DNA from: Alistipes sp.
Lineage (GTDB): Bacteria > Bacteroidota > Bacteroidia > Bacteroidales > Rikenellaceae
Reading direction: 5' to 3'
Assembly (NCBI GenBank): GCA_017621455.1
Contig: JAGATC010000003.1
Span: 1-64,000 of the forward strand
DNA length: 64,000 nucleotides
A program made the translations under genes and the position numbers. Under the pieces are notes generated by a model. It saw only the letters and a list, made by a program, of their open reading frames with translations. It did no database searches and was not told the DNA's origin. Below, in pieces: positions 27,256 through 36,230 of the stretch (positions within the stretch are counted from its first letter, which is position 1; every line of letters starts with the position of its first letter).

Positions 27256-28074
27256 ATGACCATTAAGGCAAATTGCAAGATAAACTTAGGTCTCCATGTC
27301 ATCAGCAAGCGAGAGGATGGCTATCATGAGTTGGAGACTGTGATGTTGCCTGTCTGTGGATTATACGATGTTGTGGATGTGGAGCGTGGTGAGCAGGAGA
27401 CTATATGCTTCTGTGGCTCTGGTATTGAGGTGGACTGCCCCGAGGACAGGAACCTATGCGTGCGTGCTGCGCGACTTATGCAGGAGCGCTTTTGCGTTGG
27501 TGGTGTGAATATCCGACTCGATAAGCGCGTTCCGTTTGGTGCAGGTCTGGGCGGTGGTTCATCAGATGCAACGGCAGTTATTGTTGCCATAAACGATATA
27601 TTTGAGTTGGGCTTGGATAAGCCAGCGCTTGCTGAATTGGCTGCGGAGTTGGGAAGCGATACCCCGTTCTTTGTCTATAACACCCCGCAGTTGTGTCGAG
27701 GCCGTGGTGAAGTCATGACATCGGTAGATGTCGATTTGAGAGGATTGTGGCTTGCTGTAGCCAAGCCCCTCGACGATAGTGTCTCGACCAAGGAGGCATA
27801 TTCTGGCATTACGCCTAAGCAGCCAGAGCGAAGTCTTGTGGAGCTACTTAAGGAGGATGTAGCTACGTGGCAGGCGACCGTTGTCAACGACTTTGAACCC
27901 CACATCTTCGCAGCGCATCCAATTATCAAGAATTTGAAGCAGTCGATGCTCGATGCAGGTGCGCTCTATGCTGCTATGTCGGGATCGGGGTCTGCCGTAT
28001 TCGGACTATTTGATAGGGCTCCACAGCTGATGTTCGACGAACGTATATTCGTGCATGTCGAAAAAATTGAGTAA
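27256..28074 (+). CDS. ispE: 4-diphosphocytidyl-2-C-methyl-D-erythritol kinase
   Basis: 272 residues. IspE phosphorylates CDP-methylerythritol in the MEP route to isoprenoids. The GHMP kinase signature is PFGAGLGGGSSDATAV near residue 95, with KINLGLHV near the start and the C-terminal MSGSGSAVFGLF. It is the last long gene of the rsfS operon. The next MEP enzyme, ispF, is at 52079 in this window. Confidence 0.96.
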   Translation: MTIKANCKINLGLHVISKREDGYHELETVMLPVCGLYDVVDVERGEQETICFCGSGIEVDCPEDRNLCVRAARLMQERFCVGGVNIRLDKRVPFGAGLGGGSSDATAVIVAINDIFELGLDKPALAELAAELGSDTPFFVYNTPQLCRGRGEVMTSVDVDLRGLWLAVAKPLDDSVSTKEAYSGITPKQPERSLVELLKEDVATWQATVVNDFEPHIFAAHPIIKNLKQSMLDAGALYAAMSGSGSAVFGLFDRAPQLMFDERIFVHVEKIE

Positions 28075-28146
28075 AAAGTTGTGCTTGTTGATAGATTTGT
28101 GATACTAAATCCCTCTCTATAGTTAGCACCGTAAAAGTGATACCGT

Positions 28147-28677
28147 ATGAAGAGAATATATGCATTGATAATACTGCTGTTGGTTGGCGCACTTGCTGTT
28201 GATGCCTCGGCTCAGTCTTCGAAACTTTATGGAAAGTGGACGATTGAGGGCGAGAGTATTCATATGTTTGCCGCCGAGGATGTGACACCAACAAGTGGCT
28301 ATCTCCTATTTAACGACGATGGCACGGGTGAGATTGTTATCAATATGAATGTAATGGTAGCACTTGACGATACCTATGATGCAAATGTGGCTACCACAAC
28401 AACCAGCCGATTCACATGGAAGTACACCTCATCGGTTGTGGTGATGGAGCTTAATAGTTATATTTCGCGATTCAACGACATTAGCTTTATTCCGAATGAT
28501 GGCGCGATGAACGAGCATAAGTCGTTGATATTAAAGGTTATGAACCAATCTGCCGAGGCTGAGGCGATGAACTATGAGCCCGAGGAGTGGTTATATGTGG
28601 TGTCGGTGGTGGATAAGAATCACCTTCAGTTTGTATCGGCAGGTGAGGTTATAGCACTCGAACGAGCTAAGAGATAG
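28147..28677 (+). CDS. Exported hypothetical protein, lipocalin-like start
   Basis: 176 residues. A cleavable signal peptide ends at ASAQ, so the mature protein is periplasmic or secreted. The mature part begins KLYGKWTIEG, a pattern seen in lipocalin-like beta-barrel domains of Bacteroidetes, and continues as alternating beta strands. I do not recognise a named family. It follows ispE by 72 bases and is closed by the terminator at 28694. Confidence 0.7.
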   Translation: MKRIYALIILLLVGALAVDASAQSSKLYGKWTIEGESIHMFAAEDVTPTSGYLLFNDDGTGEIVINMNVMVALDDTYDANVATTTTSRFTWKYTSSVVVMELNSYISRFNDISFIPNDGAMNEHKSLILKVMNQSAEAEAMNYEPEEWLYVVSVVDKNHLQFVSAGEVIALERAKR

Positions 28678-28693
28678 CCTTATTGATGATAAC

Positions 28694-28728
28694 AATAAAC
28701 GCGAGTAACTGAATTACTCGCGTTTATT
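28694..28728. terminator. Bidirectional terminator
   Basis: A perfect 15-bp stem (28694-28708 with 28714-28728) and 5-base loop sits between convergent genes. It can end both the ispE-side transcript and the minus-strand DUF3127 operon. Confidence 0.88.
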
Positions 28729-28744
28729 ATATAGTAGCATAAGC

Positions 28745-29113
28745 TTAGAACGGCATATCATCGACAACGCCTGCACCTGCTGCATAGCTTGGCTGTGGCT
28801 CCTCCATGAATGGAGGCATCTCAGTTGCGGGAGCTGTCGCTGCGGGCTGTAGAGGCTGAACACGCCATGCGCGAACGTCTGTATACCAGCGACCCTGATA
28901 GTTGCGTGACTCGATGTCGAACGATACGAGATAGCTCTCACCAACGCGTAGGTTGGCAACCTCCTGCGCCTTATTCATGAATGTTACAGCGAGCTCCTTG
29001 CCATACTGCTTGTTGGGCTGCTCAAAAACAACTGTCTGACGCTCCCATGTGCCACGAGCCGACTGACCCGATACGGGTGGGAGAATCTCCAATACTTTAC
29101 CTTCAAAATCCAT
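28745..29113 (-). CDS. DUF3127 protein (OB-fold-like)
   Basis: 122 residues. The N-terminal 90 residues match DUF3127, a Bacteroidetes family: MDFEGKVLEILPPVSGQSARGTWERQ style start, then a VGESYLVSFDIESR segment and WYTDVRAW. This reads like an OB-fold, so nucleic-acid binding is possible but unproven. A Pro/Ala-rich tail ends in DDMPF, resembling the acidic-hydrophobic tips of single-strand binding proteins that recruit partners. It is the last gene of the minus run that starts at 33504. Confidence 0.85.
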   Translation of the reverse strand: MDFEGKVLEILPPVSGQSARGTWERQTVVFEQPNKQYGKELAVTFMNKAQEVANLRVGESYLVSFDIESRNYQGRWYTDVRAWRVQPLQPAATAPATEMPPFMEEPQPSYAAGAGVVDDMPF

Positions 29114-29149
29114 AGTTTTATCTTAGTTTATTAGTTTGCATTATAATAT

Positions 29150-29920
29150 TTATGCTACCGAGCATGCGATGCCGAGAGCCTCTACACGTGCTGCAATAGC
29201 ACGTAGCTCATCCTTCTCCACCTTCTCGAGAGTCTGGCATGGCGTGTCGCGGTCGAGTGAGTATACCATCACATGCTTGGGGGCAATCTCCTCAATTAGT
29301 TTTAACCATGCCGACACCTCCTCCTCGGTAGTGTTGTCTATGCGCTGAGATAGGTACTCACCACGCAGAAACATAGTCTGCACGATAAGCTTGCCCTCGA
29401 ATTTCTTGAGTAGCTCTACGGTGCGTGCTACGGTGTAGGCACCCTGTGGCTTGTTGACAAGCTGTACGGTAGAGTCAAACGCAGAGTCGAGTTTAAGGAT
29501 ATTGTTGTCGACACGCAGGAGGGCACGACGCACATCGTCGCGGTGTATCTGCGTTGCGTTCGATAGCACCGATACCTTCGCTGCGGGGCAGTGCTTGTCG
29601 CGTAGTGCGATAGTATCCTCAATAATTAGCTCAAAGTCGGGGTGTAGGGTAGGCTCACCATTACCCGCAAATGTGATAACATCGGGAGGTGTGCCTGCTG
29701 CCACCATCTTTTCGAGTGTAGCGTCAAGCATGGCGCTTACATCCTCACGAGCGTTGAAGCGGCGCTTGCCTGGGTGCTCGTCATTCCATCCACACTCGCA
29801 GTAGATGCAGTCGAAGCTACACAACTTAGAGTCGATGGGAAGCAGATTGACACCCAACGATAGTCCTAAGCGGCGTGAGCGCACAGGACCAAAAATAATG
29901 TTGTCGTATAGTGAAGTCAT
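29150..29920 (-). CDS. Radical SAM protein (TYW1/MoaA-like)
   Basis: 256 residues. The iron-sulphur motif CSFDCIYC gives the CxxxCxxC pattern of radical SAM enzymes; the SAM-binding GNGEPTLHP follows at about residue 95. The start FGPVRSRRLGLSLGVNLLP is typical of a widespread radical SAM group of unknown reaction. No substrate is evident. It lies between ddl and the DUF3127 gene on the same strand. Confidence 0.9.
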   Translation of the reverse strand: MTSLYDNIIFGPVRSRRLGLSLGVNLLPIDSKLCSFDCIYCECGWNDEHPGKRRFNAREDVSAMLDATLEKMVAAGTPPDVITFAGNGEPTLHPDFELIIEDTIALRDKHCPAAKVSVLSNATQIHRDDVRRALLRVDNNILKLDSAFDSTVQLVNKPQGAYTVARTVELLKKFEGKLIVQTMFLRGEYLSQRIDNTTEEEVSAWLKLIEEIAPKHVMVYSLDRDTPCQTLEKVEKDELRAIAARVEALGIACSVA

Positions 29921-29967
29921 CTTTTTTTTTTAGGTTTTAGTTAAGGTTGTTTTAATGTCGCCTAAGG

Positions 29968-31161
29968 CTACTTTGCACCCTTGCTACCACCGAGCTTAGC
30001 ACCATGCTTTGCTTGGTAGGCGAAGATGTTCTCTGAGTAGCTGGTAGTCTTAAACTCCGAGTCGCGCTTACGCTTGAAAGCAATAGCAATGAGTCGGTCT
30101 ACGAGCTCATCAAATTTGATGCCTGTAGCCTCCCACAAGTAGAACGACAAGGAGCCAGGGATGGTGTTAATCTCGTTTACATAGATACCGCCATTCGCCT
30201 CGTCAATCATAAAGTCGATGCGCGATACGCCGTCACATGCCAATACACGGAATGTCTGGCAGGCGGTCTTGCGGATAAATGCGGTAACATCCTCGGGAAG
30301 GTTCGCCGGAATCTCTCTTACAGTAGAGTGCATGCCCTCAGAGGGCTTATTCTTGCCACCACCGAGGTATTTATCCTCGTAGCTAAGAATCTCGCCACTG
30401 CGCACAGGTGCCTCGCATACCGATGCCTCGCAGTCGTAGTAGTCGCCGAGCACCGAGCAGTTAATCTCCTTAAGTTTCTCAACCAACTTCTCCACGATGA
30501 TACGCTTCGAGTACTTGATGGCATTGTCTACAGCCTCAACGAGCTCCTCGCGGTTGTGTACAGCCTTGATGCCTACCGACGAGCCGAGGTTCGCGGGCTT
30601 GACGATAAGGGGGTAGTTTAGCTTCTCCACGCGCTCAACGCATGCCTCCTGCTCCGAGAGCCACTCCTTATCTGAGAACCATGCGTAGTTGACTACGGGA
30701 ATGCCACTCTCCTTAAGAATCATCTTCATCGTAATCTTATCCATGCCGTTTGCCGACGCAAGAGGATTGGGGCAAGCGTATGGGATACCTGTCATCTCGA
30801 TAAGTCCCTGGAACGAGCCATCCTCACCTGATGTGCCATGGAGGCATGGTAGAATTACGTCGATGGTAGTAGCTATGTTCGAGCCGAACATGGGCTTGTG
30901 TACCTTGTAGAGGTTGTTGTCGCCATAGATAGGACGGAAGTAGACCTCCTCAACCGAGCTTAGAAGTGTCTTCATGTCGCGGTAGTTGTCTGTGGTCATA
31001 AGCTTCTCGCCTGTGTACCAGTGACCATCCTTTGAGATGTATATTGGCACGATGTTATATTTCTCGCTATTCATCGCTGCCATTGTCTGTGCTGCTGTGA
31101 TTACCGAAATCTCGTTCTCTACAGAGCGACCTCCGAATATTACACCTACGTTAATCTTCAT
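29968..31161 (-). CDS. ddl: D-alanine--D-alanine ligase
   Basis: 397 residues, longer than most Ddl enzymes by about 50. It joins two D-Ala for the peptidoglycan precursor. The N-terminal IFGGRSVENEISVITA, the ATP-grasp loop PANLGSSVGIKAV and the metal site VNEINTIPGSLSFYLWEATG are all present. The residue after EINTIPG and the loop composition look like a D-Ala-D-Ala rather than D-lactate ligase. It starts 21 bases after the MurF-like gene, the next enzyme in the route. Confidence 0.93.
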   Translation of the reverse strand: MKINVGVIFGGRSVENEISVITAAQTMAAMNSEKYNIVPIYISKDGHWYTGEKLMTTDNYRDMKTLLSSVEEVYFRPIYGDNNLYKVHKPMFGSNIATTIDVILPCLHGTSGEDGSFQGLIEMTGIPYACPNPLASANGMDKITMKMILKESGIPVVNYAWFSDKEWLSEQEACVERVEKLNYPLIVKPANLGSSVGIKAVHNREELVEAVDNAIKYSKRIIVEKLVEKLKEINCSVLGDYYDCEASVCEAPVRSGEILSYEDKYLGGGKNKPSEGMHSTVREIPANLPEDVTAFIRKTACQTFRVLACDGVSRIDFMIDEANGGIYVNEINTIPGSLSFYLWEATGIKFDELVDRLIAIAFKRKRDSEFKTTSYSENIFAYQAKHGAKLGGSKGAK

Positions 31162-31182
31162 TGTATCTTAGTTTTAGTTATC

Positions 31183-32727
31183 TTACTTAAACGAGTCGGG
31201 CAGGTCGTTCTCATACAATACCACATCCCCTGCCTTAAGACGTGGTTGTAGCTCTGCCATGGCCTCCTTGAATGATGCCACGGTGCTCACCCTTGCCATG
31301 TCGTAGCCGCCATCCTTTAATCCCGAGGTTATAGCCTCGCGGTTAACCTCGTTAACGACTACTACAGCGTCGGCCTTCGAGTGTGCTATATCTACACCAA
31401 ATGCGCGGTTGTTGTTGTACTGCTTGGCACCCATCTCTACAAATCCTGGTGTAACCACATAGCGTGCCCCCTCGGTTTCGAAGCCGCTAAGCACCTCCAA
31501 TGCCATACGAGCACCTGTAGGGTTTGAGTTGTAGGCATCGTCGAGGATGGTTATGCCACCATTTGTACGCATGCTCAGGCGGTGTTCTACCTGCTCAATC
31601 TGACGCACTGCGCGTCGGCGTGCCTCAACCGAAATACCCATCTGCTCAGCAACGGCTAAAGCAGCAGTAATATTTAGTATGTTGCCGCGACCTAAAAGGT
31701 GCGTAGCATAGTCGCCATCCTTAACAGTGAAAGTGGTGCGCTGGGGGGCGTAGATAACATCCGTGGCGCGATAATCGGCCTCGCTGTTATCAATGCCGTA
31801 TGTTTTAACTGCGATGCCACCCTTTTTGATGTGGTTGTATGCCGCTTCGGAGTCGATGTTAACGATGCCAAAGCCTCCCTCGGGAAGAGCATCAATAAGC
31901 TCGAATTTAGTGAGTGCCACATTCTCCACCGTGCCGAAAGTCTCGAGGTGCATCTCGCCAACCGACGTCACGATACCCATCGAGGGGCATACCAAGTCGC
32001 ATATCTCCTTTATATCGCCACGCTGCTTGGCTCCCATCTCTACGATAAATACCTCGTGGTGTGGTTTGAGGTGCTCGCGCACGGTGCGAACAACGCCAAG
32101 TGTGGTGTTGAAGTTGCCTGGAGTCATCAGCACATTGTAGCGCTCCGAGAGTACACGATGCAGAAAGTGTTTTGTTGATGTCTTACCGAAGCTGCCCGTG
32201 ATGCCGATAATGGTGAGTTGGGGCATAGAGCGCAGTATGCGCTTAGCATCGTTGTAGTACCAACGTGTTATTGCCGCCTCCATAGGCTTGTTAATAAGGT
32301 TGGCAACGATGGTCCAGTAGTCGAGCGTGAGCAACATCATCGCGACAAGTGTGTAACGCACAGCAAAGATGTGTACCAAGGCGATAACGGCAGCACTAAG
32401 AGTGATGCGTGTCGCCATAAGTCGCTTTACGCGCATGGTGTAGACTACGGGAACTTTGTAGCGTATAGAGAACTCGGTAATGGCAATGATTAGCATCCAT
32501 ATACCGAATGTAAGCATCACGCCCCAGTGTGGGTAGAAGGTAAATGCCGCTGCTGAGAGCACTCCCACGAGGTTTGGTCGCGATAGCCACTCGCCAGTGG
32601 TTCGTAGCCAACGGTTGTAGCGTGCCACACGGTAGGAGTTCTGCTGGAACATCTGCACCGAGTAACGCATGGTGGCAAAGAAGAAGAGTAGCCACACGAC
32701 TGAGAATGTATGTACTGCAACCACCAT
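31183..32727 (-). CDS. Membrane-anchored MurF-like ligase
   Basis: 514 residues. The N-terminal 160 residues hold about four hydrophobic helices, not found in classical MurF. The rest is a Mur ligase: P-loop GITGSFGKTSTKHF, GNFNTTLGV, the lysine-region VEMGAKQRGDIKE, and the C-terminal ILDDAYNSNPTGARMALEVL and TPGFVEMGA. This pattern matches the D-Ala-D-Ala adding branch. It sits 4 bases after a hydrolase gene and 21 bases before ddl, so the pair would make and attach the dipeptide. Whether it replaces or supplements a soluble MurF cannot be told here. Confidence 0.86.
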   Translation of the reverse strand: MVVAVHTFSVVWLLFFFATMRYSVQMFQQNSYRVARYNRWLRTTGEWLSRPNLVGVLSAAAFTFYPHWGVMLTFGIWMLIIAITEFSIRYKVPVVYTMRVKRLMATRITLSAAVIALVHIFAVRYTLVAMMLLTLDYWTIVANLINKPMEAAITRWYYNDAKRILRSMPQLTIIGITGSFGKTSTKHFLHRVLSERYNVLMTPGNFNTTLGVVRTVREHLKPHHEVFIVEMGAKQRGDIKEICDLVCPSMGIVTSVGEMHLETFGTVENVALTKFELIDALPEGGFGIVNIDSEAAYNHIKKGGIAVKTYGIDNSEADYRATDVIYAPQRTTFTVKDGDYATHLLGRGNILNITAALAVAEQMGISVEARRRAVRQIEQVEHRLSMRTNGGITILDDAYNSNPTGARMALEVLSGFETEGARYVVTPGFVEMGAKQYNNNRAFGVDIAHSKADAVVVVNEVNREAITSGLKDGGYDMARVSTVASFKEAMAELQPRLKAGDVVLYENDLPDSFK

Positions 32728-32730
32728 ATT

Positions 32731-33504
32731 CTATTCAATCTTAAGGAACGATTTTAGGGTAGCTAACCATAGCGCCGGTTGCTCAAGCATAGCAAAGTGT
32801 CCTGCACCCTCGGCAATAACAAGTCCCGCATTGGGCATCAAACGCTCCATCTTGTGTGCATCGGCTAAAGGTGTTGCCGTATCCTTGTCACCCCAGAAGA
32901 GTAACACGGGAACTGTCACCTTAGGCATAAGGTGGCATAGGTCCTCGTTGACACACTTCGAGAGAATGGCACGCATCGTGGTAGTCGCACGATTATAGTC
33001 CGACGAGCCCGCCTTCTGGCGACGCTGGTCGATAATCATCTGTGCCTTCTGGCGGCCAATAAGTAGTGGTAGGGTGTTTTTAAGAAGCTTGAAGGTGTAG
33101 ACCTTGCGGTAGTAATTCAACGAGCGCTTAGGTTTTACACCCGCAGCATCTGTGAGAATCACGTTTACTACTTCGTTGCGCGAGGCGTAGACAATGGATA
33201 CACGCCCTCCGAAAGAGTGTCCGATAAGTGTTGGGCGCACAACGCCGAGTGATTGCAGTAGCGCCTCGATTGAGCGAGTGTACTCCTCTACGCCCCACAC
33301 TGTCGTGGGCTCGTTGCTGTTGCCAAATCCTGCAAAGTCAACGGCGATAACTCTGCGGTGGGGGAGGAGCGTTTCGATGGTCGTTTTCCAGATGGTGTGG
33401 TCGCAGCCCCAGCCATGCAGTAGAACGACGGTATCGCCCTCACCCTCAACGGTGTAGGCTAACTCTATATCTTGGTATTTAAATCGTGCATCCATGACCC
33501 ACAA
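32731..33504 (-). CDS. Alpha/beta hydrolase
   Basis: 257 residues. The oxyanion HGWG motif (VVLLHGWGCDHTIW), the nucleophile elbow GHSFGG (residue about 96), a catalytic Asp in FWGDKD and His in EGAGHFAMLEQP form a complete triad. The lid region is rich in Lys and Arg. No signal peptide. It is first in the operon with the MurF-like ligase and ddl, but its substrate is unknown. Confidence 0.9.
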   Translation of the reverse strand: MWVMDARFKYQDIELAYTVEGEGDTVVLLHGWGCDHTIWKTTIETLLPHRRVIAVDFAGFGNSNEPTTVWGVEEYTRSIEALLQSLGVVRPTLIGHSFGGRVSIVYASRNEVVNVILTDAAGVKPKRSLNYYRKVYTFKLLKNTLPLLIGRQKAQMIIDQRRQKAGSSDYNRATTTMRAILSKCVNEDLCHLMPKVTVPVLLFWGDKDTATPLADAHKMERLMPNAGLVIAEGAGHFAMLEQPALWLATLKSFLKIE

Positions 33505-33551
33505 AGATAGAAAAAAAATGTCGAAACAAAAAACTTTTGTGGTAAATAAAA

Positions 33552-33577
33552 TAGGGATTGAACTTAATCAATCCCTA
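33552..33577 (-). terminator. Terminator of the TPR/lumazine-synthase-like operon
   Basis: A perfect 10-bp stem (33552-33561 with 33568-33577), 6-base loop, followed on the minus strand by a T-rich tail. It lies 28 bases beyond the stop at 33605. Confidence 0.75.
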
Positions 33578-33604
33578 CTTAATTTTGTTATTTGTAATTG
33601 TGAG

Positions 33605-33991
33605 TTATGAGAAGTTGTGGCGCACCTTATGGTCTACAGCGTTTATCTCCATCTCGTTTTGGAGCGTTATCATGTCGACGATGTTTCTCGCACACTCCGC
33701 GCCACCAATCTCAACGACCATATTCCACTGCACTTGAAGTGCTACGATGCCATTCATAAGTGCAAGGTGGCCGGTTACTCGATTGTTGGGAGCAACTATG
33801 ATTACGCCATCAACATCGGTGAATTCTGCAAAAAACTGGGTTCCCATTAGAACATCGTGCAGGGTGGGTACGCACTTAATCACAATATTCTGTGGTAGGC
33901 ATCCCAACTGCTCAAGTTCTTCTGTTATCAAAGAAAGATTGGCCTCGATGTACTCCGCAAACTCGCTTGTTACTACAATGCCAAACTTCAT
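33605..33991 (-). CDS. Divergent lumazine synthase-like protein (RibH fold)
   Basis: 128 residues from the ATG at 33991 (ATGs at 34015 and 34006 are also in frame). The run from FGIVVTSEF through IVIKCVPTLHDVLMGTQFFAE and VDGVIIV lines up with RibH by eye, as does the helix GIVALQVQWNMVV. But the substrate motif GAFE or GSFE reads TLHD, the RGxTxH phosphate loop is changed, and the GNKG/Arg tail is missing. It follows a TPR protein gene and faces recF, the place where Bacteroidetes carry ribH. So this is probably the ribH locus with a degenerate or repurposed protein. Confidence 0.6.
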   Translation of the reverse strand: MKFGIVVTSEFAEYIEANLSLITEELEQLGCLPQNIVIKCVPTLHDVLMGTQFFAEFTDVDGVIIVAPNNRVTGHLALMNGIVALQVQWNMVVEIGGAECARNIVDMITLQNEMEINAVDHKVRHNFS

Positions 33992-34034
33992 GTTTCTTGC
34001 AGGCATACTCAACAATTACTTTAGACGATGTTTA

Positions 34035-34721
34035 TTACTTAATGTAAGTCTTCATCTTAGCGTCGAGTGCAGGATACTCCTCAACAGCCTTCTTGTATAC
34101 CTCCTGAGCCTCAGCATCCTTGCCCTGAGCCTCGTAGGTCAAGCCAAGCTTAACGGCATTCATGCCATAGATGTCTGAATTGGTGCTTGCAGCCAAAGCA
34201 CTCTCGAAATGATTTGCTGCAGTAGCGTAATCCTTCTCCTCAACAGCGATGTCGCCCTTGAGTGTCAAAGCCATTGCGTTGATGTGCTTGCCATACTCAC
34301 CCTCAACCTTGGTGAACTTGGCAATAGCTGCCTTAGCGTTCTCGAGGTCTGCAACATCGAGTGATGTGCTGTATGCCTGAAGGTATGACGATGCTGCTAC
34401 AAAGTAGCAAATGGGGTTGATTGCAGCCTCCTCGTACTCGTTAGCGATAGCCAAATATGCCTCAGCAGCCTCAGTGTAGTGTGTGGTGAAGCCGAAAGGA
34501 TACTCGTTCTGAGTGGCGATAAACTTAGCCTCGGCGTCAAGATTGATCTGCTCCTGCTTGCTGTCAGAGTAGTTGCTCCAGATGAAGATACCTACAGCGA
34601 TAACTGTTACCGCTACGATACCCCACATCACCTTGCTGCCAAACTTGTCGAAGAATGTCTCAATCTTACCTTTGCTCTCAACCAAGATGTCGGTCTCGGG
34701 CGTCTGTGCTTTCTTTGTCAT
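34035..34721 (-). CDS. Membrane-anchored TPR protein
   Basis: 228 residues. A short cytoplasmic N-terminus is followed by one membrane helix (VMWGIVAVTVIAVGIFIW, about residues 33-50) and a periplasm-facing helical domain with tetratricopeptide-like repeats (for example GMNAVKLGLTYEAQGKDAEAQEVYKKAVEEYP). The arrangement resembles YfgM/Tol-type TPR proteins that assist envelope protein folding. It is upstream of the lumazine-synthase-like gene and divergent from recF. Confidence 0.85.
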   Translation of the reverse strand: MTKKAQTPETDILVESKGKIETFFDKFGSKVMWGIVAVTVIAVGIFIWSNYSDSKQEQINLDAEAKFIATQNEYPFGFTTHYTEAAEAYLAIANEYEEAAINPICYFVAASSYLQAYSTSLDVADLENAKAAIAKFTKVEGEYGKHINAMALTLKGDIAVEEKDYATAANHFESALAASTNSDIYGMNAVKLGLTYEAQGKDAEAQEVYKKAVEEYPALDAKMKTYIK

Positions 34722-34829
34722 AAGTAGTTTCTATGTTTTAATAATTTATAATTTCGCAATTCAATCTACAAAAGTACATAAAAAGTTTTAATTTCCCACT
34801 CTTGTGGCATAAAAAATTGATTTTTTTTG

Positions 34830-34837
34830 TATCTTTG
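34830..34837 (+). promoter_or_regulatory. Promoter -7 box (TATCTTTG) of recF
   Basis: TAnnTTTG box only 18 bases before the ATG at 34855, preceded by an AT-rich run. No good -33 element at 19-base spacing. Confidence 0.55.
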
Positions 34838-34854
34838 TCAAAAAGTATGACGTA

Positions 34855-35943
34855 ATGAGACTTGATAGACTATCGATAATAAATTTTAAGAATATCGAAA
34901 GCGAGGATTTGTCGCTCTCGGCTGGTATCAATTGCTTCGTCGGAGATAATGGTGCTGGTAAGACAAATATACTCGATGCGGTGCACTATCTATCGATGGC
35001 TAAGTCGATGCACACGCTCGCCGATTCGCAGAGTGTTCGTCATGGCGAAGATGGCTTTGTGATAGATGGCCGCTTTACGCGTGACAATAGTCGCCCCGAA
35101 CAGGTTGTATGCTCATACACACGCCGCGGAGGTAAGACACTTAAGCGTAATGGTAAGGAGTATGAACGTCTGTCGGAGCATGTAGGTACGGTGCCAATTG
35201 TGGTGGTCTCACCAGCCGACTCAGCTCTTATTAGCGACTCGGCCGAGGAGCGCCGTCGCTATCTGAATCGCTTCATATCTCAGGTCGACCGTACGTATCT
35301 TACGGCACTGATGCGTTATTCGGCAGCTCTCCAGGAGCGTAATAAGCTACTTAAGACTTCACCTACGGAGGATATACTCTTAATATATGATGGCATGCTC
35401 GCAACTAATGCAGATGTTATCTATAGGAAGCGCATGGAGACTATCGAGGCCATGATACCTCTGGTGGAGGAGTTCTATACAGTGCTCTCCGACAAGCGCG
35501 AGACCATAAGCATGGAGTATCGCTCGGAGCTGCAGACAGCATCGCTCTCGGAGCTGCTTTTAGCATCACGTCAGCGTGACTTTGTGAATGAGCACACTAC
35601 GTCGGGTGTTCATCGCGATGACGTAATCTTCTGCATCGGTGGCCATCCTCTTCGTAAGTTTGGTTCGCAGGGTCAGCAGAAGTCGTTCCTTGTGGCGCTC
35701 AAACTCGCCGAATATACGCTACTTGCACAGCACTCTGGCTGCAAACCTATATTGCTTCTCGACGACCTCTTCGATAAACTCGATATGCGCCGTGTGTCGC
35801 AGTTGCTAAAACTCACGCATAACCCAAACTTTGGTCAGATATTTATCACAGATTGCAATAAACATCGTCTGCAACAGACGCTCGATGAGGCGGAGGCAGA
35901 GTATCAACTATTTAATATAACTAATGGTAAGGCTGCGTTATGA
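34855..35943 (+). CDS. recF: DNA replication and repair protein RecF
   Basis: 362 residues. RecF is an SMC-like ATPase that helps load RecA at gaps. Walker A is GDNGAGKTNILDA, the signature region is FGSQGQQKSFLVALKLAE, and Walker B is ILLLDDLFDKLD. The start LDRLSIINFKNIE is typical. Its last codons overlap the start of the DUF721 gene in ATGA, implying coupled translation. It is unlinked to dnaA/dnaN here, as usual in Bacteroidetes. Confidence 0.97.
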   Translation: MRLDRLSIINFKNIESEDLSLSAGINCFVGDNGAGKTNILDAVHYLSMAKSMHTLADSQSVRHGEDGFVIDGRFTRDNSRPEQVVCSYTRRGGKTLKRNGKEYERLSEHVGTVPIVVVSPADSALISDSAEERRRYLNRFISQVDRTYLTALMRYSAALQERNKLLKTSPTEDILLIYDGMLATNADVIYRKRMETIEAMIPLVEEFYTVLSDKRETISMEYRSELQTASLSELLLASRQRDFVNEHTTSGVHRDDVIFCIGGHPLRKFGSQGQQKSFLVALKLAEYTLLAQHSGCKPILLLDDLFDKLDMRRVSQLLKLTHNPNFGQIFITDCNKHRLQQTLDEAEAEYQLFNITNGKAAL

Positions 35944-36230
35944 AACGTACACAGACACGACGCATAGGTGACATCCTCGAGGAGTTCTTCAAGCGACCCT
36001 ACGTTGCACGTAAGATTGCTGAGGGAAAACTCCCTGAGTTTTGGCGCGAGGTGACAGGCGAGTATGTCGCGAGTGTTACCAACGAGGTGCGTCTCGAGCG
36101 TGGCATACTCTACGTGAGTGTCAGCTCGAGTATCGTGCGTAACGACCTGTTCTATCGTCGCGATCAGCTTGCCGAGCTAATAAATAGTCGTGCAGGCGTG
36201 CGTCTTGTTAACGCCGTGATTATTAGGTAA
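35940..36230 (+). CDS. DUF721 (DciA-like) protein
   Basis: 96 residues. It belongs to DUF721, whose best-known member DciA loads the replicative helicase in many bacteria lacking DnaC. The visible pattern is a helix with a Trp (EFWREVTGEYVASVTNEVRLERGILYVSV type) and a basic C-terminus. The start overlaps the recF stop by 4 bases. The gene ends one base before the stop codon of the opposite-strand DUF4837 gene. Confidence 0.88.
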   Translation: MKRTQTRRIGDILEEFFKRPYVARKIAEGKLPEFWREVTGEYVASVTNEVRLERGILYVSVSSSIVRNDLFYRRDQLAELINSRAGVRLVNAVIIR

